Positions 23,476 to 31,184 of a DNA stretch of 40,995 bases are shown piece after piece; position 1 is the first letter of the stretch; each line of letters starts with the position of its first letter. This DNA comes from Candidatus Stahliibacteriota bacterium (GTDB lineage: Bacteria; Hydrothermota; UBA3073; JACQXS01): assembly GCA_016208615.1 (NCBI GenBank), contig JACQXS010000005.1, forward strand, positions 1-40,995, written 5' to 3'. The notes beneath the pieces were generated by a model that saw nothing but the letters and a program-made list of their open reading frames with translations, did no database searches and had not been told where the DNA came from. The position numbers and the translations under genes are program-made.

Positions 23476-25635
23476 ATGGTTAAAAAGATTGTTTTTTTTC
23501 TATTTTGTCCTGCAGTAGCGGAATTTCTGCTTTGCTCCAATGGGTTTTCTTTTCCTGTTTTTGCTTTTCATGGTGCGGTTGAAGGAATAGTTGCTGATTC
23601 TTTTGGCAATCCATTGGTGGGGGTATCAGTATGGTTAGAGGGGCATAAAATAGGTGATGCTACTGATTCTACGGGCTGGTATAGTATTGAAGTTCCAGAG
23701 CACGGAAAATATAGTGTCATTTATGAATATATTGGGTTTAGGAGAGAGAAGGTAGAAGTTGAAATTCCATGTGGGTCCCGTGTACGGAAGGATGTGATAC
23801 TGAAAGAATCGGCTATTCAATTCAAGGCAACAGAAGTTATAGGTCGTAGAGAAGCTATCTACAAATCCAAAACCCCTGAGCCGACTACTATTATTCCCAG
23901 TGAAGCGGCAGTACGGACAGGGGCATCAAATATTGGTGAAGCATTGGAATTAGAGAGTGGTATAAAACTACAAACAAGATGTGAAATGTGCGGGTCATCA
24001 GAAGTTTCTATTCAGGGGCTACCGGGTCGGTTTTCACTTATTTTGCTTGATGGGATGCCACTTTTTTCAGGTCTGGCATCTAAATATATTTTGGATATGT
24101 TTCCCGTAGAGTTTATGGATAAAATAGAAGTCCTTAAAGGAGCTTCTGGGGCAATTTGGGGCAGTGATGCTATAGCGGGGGCAGTAAATATAATTTTACC
24201 TCAACCAGCTAAACAATTATTAGCCAAAGGAACTTACACTTATCGGAGTTATGGGAATGATGTTTCGGGTGTATTTTCTAATTGGCTAAATTCATTAGGT
24301 CTAACTGCTATGGCAGCTCGTAATAATAGTTATTCTGTTGACCTTAACAACGATAGTATTAGCGAAAATACTCCTTACTCTCGCAACATTTGTCTTATTT
24401 CTATGAATGTTGTTCCTGCCCAGCAGTGGAATATCAATATAGGCAGTTCATATGCTGATGAAATTCGCAAAGGAGGGCCGATAGTGCCTGAATCAGAATA
24501 TGGCACAAATCCTGATGCAGAAAAGATTTCTACCCGAAGATGGGATATATGGGAACAGAGTAGTTTTGGCTCTACCAGTAAGTTGCTAAAGCATAAATTA
24601 GCACTATCCTATCATAATGAAGATGGAGTTGTTGAAATGAGAAATTATTCAGCGGAGCAAAAAAGTTTATACAATGAGATTTCAGGAAAGTTAGAGAGCT
24701 TTGTATTCGGTACTTCATTTTTATATCGGTCTCTATCTGACACAAGACTTTTTGACTCCTATACTGAAAATGACTACGGAATATGGATTTTGGAGGAGAG
24801 GCAACTTTTAGGTGCTACTCTTTTATCTACGACGAGGGTGGATTTGAATTCTAATTATGGGACTATTTTTTCGCCTTACTGTGCAATAAAAATTAAAGAC
24901 TTTAATTTTGCAATTGGTACAGGTTTTCGTACGCCTTCTATTATTTTTGAAAGTATGGAATCTATTCCTATAGGGTATCGGTATGCTATCCGTAGAGATA
25001 AGAATCTCACTAAAGAAACATCTACTTCTATTGAGTGTGGGTTTGGGAAAAAGATGATGTTCAAAAACTTTATTTCTGATATTAGGCTTAATTTATTTGC
25101 TCACCGGGTGCGCAATTTTATCAATGCTCGCTTTGAAGGGCTTGATAGCACAAGGGCAATGTTTTATTACTATAATCTTGATGAAATAGCTACCTCCACA
25201 GGTACAGAGCTTTCCGTAGCATTTTCGCTGCCCGCAAATATAAACATAACGCTCGGAGGATTTGCACTGTTGCCTAAAATGGATAATGGAGAGATGCTGC
25301 CTTTCATAAATAGATGTGGACTTAACTACTCTACTACATACAAGAATGAGAGACTTAAATTTGAACTCAATACAACTGGTGAACTCAATGGTCCAATGGC
25401 GGTGCAAACTGTTTATGAGGATAGCTCTACCCACACAAGCGATTCACCTGTTTATATTATTTTGAACTTTCGTGGGACTCGGGAATTGGGATTTATGAAG
25501 ATGAAGCTTATTGGGGGTATTAATAATTTGATGGACTATCGTCAACCTCCTTTAGCTCGTGATGGCAAAATAGAATACTATTGGGGACCTATTATAGGTA
25601 GAGAATTTTATGCCAGTATTTCAGTAAAACTTTGA
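23476..25635 (+). CDS. TonB-dependent outer membrane receptor with carboxypeptidase-regulatory-like N domain
   Basis: This 719-residue receptor has a signal peptide (1 to about 30), a carboxypeptidase-D-regulatory-like domain (about 33-110: 'GAVEGIVADSFGNPLVGVSVWLEG...DSTGWYSIEVP'), a plug domain (about 135-250: 'NIGEALELESGIKLQ...ILLDGMPLF...IEVLKGASGAIWGSDAIAGAVNII') and a long barrel ending 'FYASISVKL', with an aliphatic last residue. The plug carries 'RCEMCG' where related receptors often have a Cys pair ('RCxxCN'). Substrates may include metals, haem or corrinoids; this is not resolved. A ribosome site AAGAAGGTG precedes it, and the minisatellite lies just upstream. Confidence 0.9.
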   Translation: MVKKIVFFLFCPAVAEFLLCSNGFSFPVFAFHGAVEGIVADSFGNPLVGVSVWLEGHKIGDATDSTGWYSIEVPEHGKYSVIYEYIGFRREKVEVEIPCGSRVRKDVILKESAIQFKATEVIGRREAIYKSKTPEPTTIIPSEAAVRTGASNIGEALELESGIKLQTRCEMCGSSEVSIQGLPGRFSLILLDGMPLFSGLASKYILDMFPVEFMDKIEVLKGASGAIWGSDAIAGAVNIILPQPAKQLLAKGTYTYRSYGNDVSGVFSNWLNSLGLTAMAARNNSYSVDLNNDSISENTPYSRNICLISMNVVPAQQWNINIGSSYADEIRKGGPIVPESEYGTNPDAEKISTRRWDIWEQSSFGSTSKLLKHKLALSYHNEDGVVEMRNYSAEQKSLYNEISGKLESFVFGTSFLYRSLSDTRLFDSYTENDYGIWILEERQLLGATLLSTTRVDLNSNYGTIFSPYCAIKIKDFNFAIGTGFRTPSIIFESMESIPIGYRYAIRRDKNLTKETSTSIECGFGKKMMFKNFISDIRLNLFAHRVRNFINARFEGLDSTRAMFYYYNLDEIATSTGTELSVAFSLPANINITLGGFALLPKMDNGEMLPFINRCGLNYSTTYKNERLKFELNTTGELNGPMAVQTVYEDSSTHTSDSPVYIILNFRGTRELGFMKMKLIGGINNLMDYRQPPLARDGKIEYYWGPIIGREFYASISVKL

Positions 25636-25657
25636 AACATCAGTGTAGGAGGATAAA

Positions 25658-27076
25658 ATGGTAATTTTAGCTTTAATTATAGGGATTATTTTCGCAGGTG
25701 TGGCTGAGGGAAGTTGGAGGGTAGTGAAAATAGGAACTTGTCCAACTACGGGAGCTGAAGAAATAGAAGTGGTGAAGGGCAGGAACGATGGTAAGAACAG
25801 AGTTTATGTTGTTACTATGGGAGGCGGTATATATGAATGGACATATTCGGGAGGAAATTGGAGTTATGAAGCAATATTTTCTGGTGCTCCAAGATTTATT
25901 CCTTTGGGAGTAGGCTATGGTAGAGGGGACAATATAAATCGCCTTTATATTGGTGAATGGGGCTACGGTGGTATTAAGGAGGCGAGCTTTTCTGGAAGTA
26001 GTTGGACAAATCAATATGTATCAAATACTGTTGGTAGTGTATTATGTGTGAGAGTTGGTGATGGCAGAGACGATAATATAATGCGTCTTTATGCAGGTGG
26101 GCAGTATTTTGGACTCTATGAATATACAAGGACAGGTAGTACTTGGAATTTAGGGATAATAGATGGTGCTCCAACAATTGGGACGCTGGATATAGGGGAT
26201 GGGAGGAATGATGGAAAAAATAGAATCTATGCCCCTGATAGATTTGGGCCTGTTTATGAATATACTTGGAGTGGCAGTTCATTTAATCAAGTGGTAATTA
26301 CTGTGCCACAACAGAACATAGTTGGGGTAGCTGTAGGGCAGGGCAGGAGTGACGAAACAAATAGAATATATGCGAGCAGAGAAAATGGACATCTATACGA
26401 ACTTACATATAGTTCAGGGATATGGCAATATGTGGATATGACACCATCCGGACCGAACAAAAGTCATTATGGGATACGGGTTGATAGAATGAGGAGCGAT
26501 GGCAAGTATCGGGTTTATACTACTACGCAGGGCGGTGCGGTTACTGAATTCAGCTGGAATGGCAGTGCTTGGAAGGATAGTGTAGTTGATGCCGTATCAG
26601 GTGCTACTGCTTGTTTGGATATAGGAGTGGGTAGAAATGATGATACATTTAGGATTTATGCTACAAATTACCAGACAGGTGGAGTATACGAATTTACTAA
26701 TACTTCTCCGTACGGAGTAGCAGAAGAAAGTCAAAACTCAAAATTCAAAACTCAAAAGTTAGAAGCGTATCCTAATCCATTTGTCCAAAGAACAGTTATT
26801 AGGGTTCAGGGATTAGGAATTAGTGAAACCCAATCCCCAATCCCCAATCTCCAATTACTAATTTATGACCTTGCCGGCAGGAGGATTAAACATTGGGATT
26901 TGGAATTTCCCGACCCGTCTCGTGTTGGGACGGGTGGGAATTGTGATTTCCACGAAGTGGTTTGGGACGGCACTGATGACTTGGCAAATAGAGTTAAAAC
27001 AGGTATTTATTGGTGTAGATTAGAAGCGGATGGAAGGATTAAAGGATATAAGAAGTTAATATTAATAGGGGGATAG
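25658..27076 (+). CDS. Exported 'GRNDG' beta-propeller with sorting-type domain (paralogue)
   Basis: This intact 472-aa relative of the broken gene at 20176 has a signal peptide (1 to about 17) and then six or seven repeats of 'GRNDGKNRVYV...EWTYSGGNW', 'GRGDNINRLYI', 'GRDDNIMRLYA' and so on. It ends in a sorting-type domain 'LEAYPNPFVQRTVIRV...LLIYDLAGRRIKHWDL...VKTGIYWCRLEADGRIKGYKKLILIGG'. Two repeat inserts occur in that domain (26818-26863 and 26903-26942), both in frame. The ribosome site is GTAGGAGGAT. The gene is followed directly by the porin-like gene. Function unknown. Confidence 0.8.
   Translation: MVILALIIGIIFAGVAEGSWRVVKIGTCPTTGAEEIEVVKGRNDGKNRVYVVTMGGGIYEWTYSGGNWSYEAIFSGAPRFIPLGVGYGRGDNINRLYIGEWGYGGIKEASFSGSSWTNQYVSNTVGSVLCVRVGDGRDDNIMRLYAGGQYFGLYEYTRTGSTWNLGIIDGAPTIGTLDIGDGRNDGKNRIYAPDRFGPVYEYTWSGSSFNQVVITVPQQNIVGVAVGQGRSDETNRIYASRENGHLYELTYSSGIWQYVDMTPSGPNKSHYGIRVDRMRSDGKYRVYTTTQGGAVTEFSWNGSAWKDSVVDAVSGATACLDIGVGRNDDTFRIYATNYQTGGVYEFTNTSPYGVAEESQNSKFKTQKLEAYPNPFVQRTVIRVQGLGISETQSPIPNLQLLIYDLAGRRIKHWDLEFPDPSRVGTGGNCDFHEVVWDGTDDLANRVKTGIYWCRLEADGRIKGYKKLILIGG
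26818..26863 (+). repeat. Dyad element with CCCCAAT repeats in propeller 2
   Basis: AATTAGT (26818-26824) pairs with ACTAATT (26857-26863) around CCCAATCCCCAATCCCCAATC. It codes for 'ISETQSPIPNLQL' just before 'LIYDLAGR', the same site as the element at 21327-21367 in propeller 1. Confidence 0.75.
26903..26942 (+). repeat. Palindromic element in propeller 2
   Basis: AATTTCCCGACCCGTC pairs imperfectly with GACGGGTGGGAATT. It codes for 'EFPDPSRVGTGGN' between 'HWDL' and 'FHEVVWD'. Confidence 0.8.
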
Positions 27077-27967
27077 ATGATACACTCTATATTAGTTTTC
27101 ATTCTTTTTTCTCAATTGCAGGGTAACAAAGTTGAGATAGGTGGTCAGTTTGGTGTCTTATGGGAGAAGGAATATAAGAAAAATAAGGAAGAGGAACAGC
27201 TGCATCAATTTTCTTTGCACTTTGGGATACTTAACTTTATTGCCCGCCCCTCAAATAATTTAGAACTTACAGTTTCGCATGACTTTGTGGGCAGGGAGAC
27301 GCGGAAGTTATATGCAGAGGTATTCTTGCATAGAATAATGAGTAATATAAGGATTGGGAAATTTGACCCCCCATTTGGCTTACCTATAGCTGACCATACT
27401 TCGCTATTGGAAGATAATATACAACTGGGTAGGCAGAGACCGAAAGTAGGGATGGGAATTAGTATCCATCCTTCAATAGTTGAGTTAAATGTGGGACGCT
27501 TTACTATGGCGGGCTTTACACCTGAGGCGGGTAGTCCTTTGGACCTTTTGGTTGGCACATTGTCTATAAGACCTTGGATTTTTGATTTGGGATATGGCTA
27601 TTATTCAAGAAAGAGTGAAGAATATGAGCGTACTCTTAAAGAATTTTATGCGAAAATGTTTATTAGGGGTAAAGTTTGTTTATTGGGGAAACAAATTACA
27701 GGTGTAGAGATATATGGTCCTGAGTATAAGACCCAATTTAATGGCTATTTAGTGGAGATGAAAGTATATCCGCACCGATTAGTTATACCGTATATTAGGT
27801 ATGAGCAATTTAGCAGAGAGGAGGACAAAGTAGCAAGTATTATCAGCGGTGTAACATTGATACCTATGCGGAGTCTTTTCTTTTCTATTAGTTATTATGC
27901 CAATTACGAGAAAGAACAGGATATAGAGAATAATTTTCTCGCCATAATGACAATAGTAAGATGGTAA
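27077..27967 (+). CDS. Porin-like outer membrane beta-barrel protein
   Basis: This 296-residue protein has a short N-terminal hydrophobic signal and then alternating amphipathic strands to the end, closing with '...FLAIMTIVRW', the aromatic C-terminus typical of outer membrane barrels. The segment 'IRIGKFDPPFGLPIADHTSLL' resembles the 'G.F.PPFG.E' segment of phosphate-selective-porin-like proteins. It starts directly after the propeller stop codon and is followed 10 nt later by the flavoprotein gene. Substrate unknown. Confidence 0.7.
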   Translation: MIHSILVFILFSQLQGNKVEIGGQFGVLWEKEYKKNKEEEQLHQFSLHFGILNFIARPSNNLELTVSHDFVGRETRKLYAEVFLHRIMSNIRIGKFDPPFGLPIADHTSLLEDNIQLGRQRPKVGMGISIHPSIVELNVGRFTMAGFTPEAGSPLDLLVGTLSIRPWIFDLGYGYYSRKSEEYERTLKEFYAKMFIRGKVCLLGKQITGVEIYGPEYKTQFNGYLVEMKVYPHRLVIPYIRYEQFSREEDKVASIISGVTLIPMRSLFFSISYYANYEKEQDIENNFLAIMTIVRW

Positions 27968-27977
27968 AGGAGGTTTT

Positions 27978-28535
27978 ATGAAAGTACTTGCACTTGTAGG
28001 GAGTCCAAGGCGCGAGGGAAATACTGCGGTCTTGGTTCAAAAGGTTTTAGAGGGCATAAAAAGTAAAGATAATAAAGCCGAGATTGAGCTTTTGTTTTTG
28101 AATGATTTGCAAATTCGTCCTTGTCAGTCGTGCTATTCGTGTTTATCTTCGGGTATATGTGTGCAGGAAGATGATATGCGGTTAATTTATAAATCACTGG
28201 CAACAGCAAATATATTAGTTGTAGGTACTCCAATTTATATGGAATATGTGAGCGCACAGACTAAATTATTCATAGATAGATTATTCTCAAGTGCTCACGA
28301 GCAGCGTTCTTCTTTTCAGTCGGGAATGAGAATAGTTCTTGTTTTCACTTGGGGGTGGGATAAAATAGACGGATATGATGATGTAATTGATGAGGTAAAA
28401 GGAATCTTGACATCCGGTGATAGGAAGGTTGTAGGTGTAGTAAAAGGTGTAGGTTTGAGGTATAGAAAAACAGAAGCCCTTGATCTGCCAGAATTACTTA
28501 AAGAGGCATTTGAAGTGGGTAAAAAAGTAGCATAG
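27978..28535 (+). CDS. NADPH-dependent FMN reductase-family iron-sulfur flavoprotein
   Basis: This flavodoxin-fold protein (185 aa) starts 'MKVLALVGSPRREGNTAVLVQKVLEG', the FMN phosphate loop. It has a Cys cluster 'CQSCYSCLSSGICVQEDDM' (about residues 49-67) of the kind that binds 4Fe-4S in archaeal and anaerobe Isf proteins, and 'VVGTPIYMEYVSAQTKLFIDRL'. It probably transfers electrons in an anaerobe. It leads the two sulfur-carrier genes (gaps of 9 and 8 nt), so it may supply reducing power for the pathway; that is inference. Confidence 0.88.
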   Translation: MKVLALVGSPRREGNTAVLVQKVLEGIKSKDNKAEIELLFLNDLQIRPCQSCYSCLSSGICVQEDDMRLIYKSLATANILVVGTPIYMEYVSAQTKLFIDRLFSSAHEQRSSFQSGMRIVLVFTWGWDKIDGYDDVIDEVKGILTSGDRKVVGVVKGVGLRYRKTEALDLPELLKEAFEVGKKVA

Positions 28536-28544
28536 GAAGAAATT

Positions 28545-28823
28545 ATGGCTCATATTACTGTGCAAGTCTATACGACAATAGGAAATAAGTTAGTCAAGGG
28601 TAAAATACAAATAGAAGTCTCAAATATTGCGGAAGCACTTGATAGTATGGAGAAGCATTTTGGGCGTGAGTTCAGAAATGAAGTGCGTGAGATAGATGGA
28701 AGCATAAAGACAAATTATATTGTTACCTTGAATGGGTATCCGATAAATAGGAAAACTCCAGAGAAAGTAAAGCTTGCTGATAATGATGTGCTGCAAATTT
28801 ATCCCGCAATATCAGGGGGGTAA
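28545..28823 (+). CDS. MoaD/ThiS-family ubiquitin-like sulfur carrier (1)
   Basis: This 92-residue beta-grasp protein ends in the exposed Gly-Gly of sulfur carriers: 'LADNDVLQIYPAISGG'. That is close to MoaD (usual '..PPVAGG'). The E1-like enzyme adenylates the C-terminal Gly and sulfur is then attached as a thiocarboxylate. No molybdopterin genes are in the window, so a role in molybdenum cofactor synthesis is not assumed. It is adjacent to a second carrier. Confidence 0.85.
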   Translation: MAHITVQVYTTIGNKLVKGKIQIEVSNIAEALDSMEKHFGREFRNEVREIDGSIKTNYIVTLNGYPINRKTPEKVKLADNDVLQIYPAISGG

Positions 28824-28831
28824 TAAATATT

Positions 28832-29104
28832 ATGGCAGCAGTTACAATAAAATATTTAGGTAATTTTATTCTTGCCACAAGGAAGAAACAAGAAGAAATT
28901 GTAATTGACAAAGACGAGCGGGTTGGTAGTCTAATAGATAAGATAAGAAAAAAGTATGGTGATAAACTTTTTGATAGTCCAATGACTGTGGTTTGGGTTA
29001 ATAAAGTACTATGTGATAAGGATACAATTTTGCAGCAGGGGGATGAGATAACTTTGCACCATAAAGATGAATTGATTATCGGTACATTAGTTGGCGGTGG
29101 GTGA
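28832..29104 (+). CDS. MoaD/ThiS-family ubiquitin-like sulfur carrier (2)
   Basis: This second small beta-grasp protein (90 aa) has 'VWVNKVLCDKDTILQQGDEITLHHKDELIIGTLVGGG' at the C-terminus. The 'L..GDEI' turn and terminal Gly-Gly-Gly fit ThiS/CysO/MoaD-like carriers. It differs clearly from its neighbour, so the two may serve different acceptors. The ORF ends at Gly-Gly with no extra residue, so no protease maturation is needed. The E1-like partner is probably the product of 34067-35074, 5 kb downstream past the restriction-modification genes. Confidence 0.8.
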   Translation: MAAVTIKYLGNFILATRKKQEEIVIDKDERVGSLIDKIRKKYGDKLFDSPMTVVWVNKVLCDKDTILQQGDEITLHHKDELIIGTLVGGG

Positions 29105-29127
29105 AATGCAAAAATTAAGAGGTGCTA

Positions 29128-30925
29128 ATGCCTGAGGAAAGGATACGAAAAAAGGATTCGGCAAGATTAGTATGGGATACTAAACCCAGAAGGGCGCCAA
29201 ATCCTAAAGATGTTGAATTTCAGACGGCTGAGGTGGTTATTCCAAATCCTCATAGAGATTATGCACAGCTCCCTCTTTCTTTTAGAGATGGATTATTGGG
29301 TGAGAAGGAAATAGACAAGCAAAAGATGAACCGGCTCATCTGGGGCGATAATCTTTTAGCTATGCAAGCACTTCTTGCACAAGGATATGAGGGCAGAATT
29401 AACCTGATTTATATTGACCCGCCTTTTGATAGCAAAGCGGATTACTCTCACAAGATGACAATTGAAGGAAATGAGTTTACCAAAGAGCCATCTGTAATTG
29501 AACGGCTTGCTTATAAAGATACCTGGACTGGTGGAACAGATTCTTATCTTGATATGCTCTATCCAAGATTGCAGTTAATGAAACGATTGCTATCAGAGGA
29601 TGGAAGTATTTATGTGCATCTTGGTTGGCACGTGGGTCATTATGTTAAAGTTATTATGGATGAGATTTTCGGAAAAACATTAGAAAAAGGATATTGGCAT
29701 GCTCTTGATGCTCCTGGCCAAGGAGATCCGAGGATATTTTTCGGACGCACCTTGAACCCTCCACCTGGGAGACACTGGATGTGGGACCAAGAGAAAATAG
29801 ATAAAGCAATTGAGGAAAGGAGATTAAAGTTACATCCAAAAACTGGTAAACCTGAATATTGGGTTGAACCTGAGAGAGAGCAATTTGCAGATTCAAATTG
29901 GGCGGAAATACAGGCGTATACTTTCAAGTATGGATTTGATACAGAAAAAAGTGAAAAACTTTTAGAACGCATTATCAACGCTTCATCTCAAGAAAACAAC
30001 CTTATCGCTGACTTCTTTTTAGGTTCTGGCACTACTCTTGCTGTTGCAGAAAAACTTGGTCGTCGTTGGCTTGGCTGTGAGCTTGGCAAAGTCGGTATTC
30101 AGGTAACTCGTGCCCGGCTTGTAGAAATGCAGGCAAAACCTTTCCTAATTGAGAATATTGGCAACTATCAGCGGGAGATGATTTATCTCACTGGTGGCAG
30201 AATCTGGGAGATGCAAGTTCTTATTCTAAAACTTTATGGTGCAACTCCAAGAGACAAGACCAGTGGTCTTGGAGTCAGGAAAGCAGAGGATGGCATAGAT
30301 GAGCTTGTTTATGTAGGTTATCCTGATAGACCTATCACAGCCAGGAAGGCAGAAGATTCTCGGCTGGGATTACGAATATAATTATCATCAGGCATTAGAA
30401 GCACGGAAAAGTGCCCTTAAAGATAGATTGAAAGTTCAGATAGAAAGCAGGGATATTCCACCTGACATTTATGACTATCTCAAGAAGGCAAAAACAGACG
30501 AGGATATTGAGTCGCTTGCTGATAAGGTGCAATTTTATGCAAGACCATATTTGCGGTTAAGTGAGCCTGAGGTAAAAGAATTGGGAAATAATCAAGTCCA
30601 AATAAAGCTTGGAATGAATCGGTATGTGTTAATGGACATTCCAGTAAGCCGTGCTTCTCAAAAAGGTCAATTTGATTATTCTGCATTGATGAAACTTGCT
30701 AAAGACAACTTTGCTGTTCTTATAGATTACTGGGCAATAGACTGGGACTATGATGGATTTACTTTTAAGAGTGAGTGGCAAGCATTTAGAGGGAATAAAA
30801 AAAAAAAAAAAACAGTACCAATTGTAGCAGCAGAGACTTTAGAGAAGAAAAAGAGGACTGTCGCAGTGCGGGTAGTAGATATATTTGGCAATGATGCCGG
30901 GGTAACAATAGAGATAGAAAATTAG
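29128..30925 (+). pseudogene. Type III-like N6-adenine DNA methyltransferase, degenerate
   Basis: ORFs 29128-30381 and 30428-30925 are one gene. The first holds catalytic motif IV DPPF (97-100) and motif I FLGSGTT (297-303); the order IV then I marks a beta-class Mod enzyme. After 'TARKAED' the frame ends. The other frame continues 'ILGWDYEYNYHQALEAR...IPPDIYDYLKKAK...DYWAIDWDYDGFTFKSEWQAFRG', which belongs to the same family. Some residues expected between 'RKAE' and 'ILGWDY' look lost, as do residues after 'MDEIFGK' (about 182-187), where the family has a longer stretch. These look like two deletions, one out of frame. An A16 run lies in the 3' part. The start at ATG 29128 has AGAGGTG upstream. 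Probably inactive. Confidence 0.75.
30797..30812 (+). repeat. A16 homopolymer in the methyltransferase gene
   Basis: Sixteen A in a row code for a Lys run before 'TVPIVAAETLEKKKR'. Such a tract is prone to slippage, which would change the reading of the last 37 codons. Phase-variable tracts are known in type III mod genes, but this gene is already broken upstream. Confidence 0.9.
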
Positions 30926-30926
30926 A

Positions 30927-31052
30927 CTATACAATTTAGCTGATATGATTGCAGGGACAATTCATCGGTCATATAGTAGTAAGGGGGATGCCAATGTTTA
31001 TCGTACAATTATACGGAAGAGGGAGGAAAATATTTGGGAATTTGGAAAATAG
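30927..31052 (+). pseudogene. DUF3800 C-terminal remnant
   Basis: Missing from the ORF track. In the frame from 30927 the DNA reads 'LYNLADMIAGTIHRSY...VYRTIIRKREENIWEFGK' then a stop. 'LADMIAG...I..R...W.F' is the recognisable C-terminus of DUF3800 proteins. A stop codon lies 12 bp upstream in this frame, and the first 200 or so residues are absent. The remaining gap to 31184 holds a small dyad (TCGTAAG-GATT-CTTACGA, 31070-31087) and nothing else clear. Confidence 0.75.
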
Positions 31053-31184
31053 GAACGACCTACGGTCTATCGTAAGGATTCTTACGAACGCACACCATAC
31101 GGTGACAGTTCAACCATTAGGTCTTTGTATGATGAGTATATTCATCATTTTTTACTTTGTCAAGTAAAATGTTAGAAAAAAGTA

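Noticed and set aside
31070-31087. TCGTAAG-GATT-CTTACGA dyad as a terminator
   Set aside because: No T-run follows, the stem is only 7 bp, and no gene ends nearby other than the remnant.
30949-31167. ORF of 72 aa between mod and res
   Set aside because: It lies in a different frame across the DUF3800 remnant and has no recognisable features.
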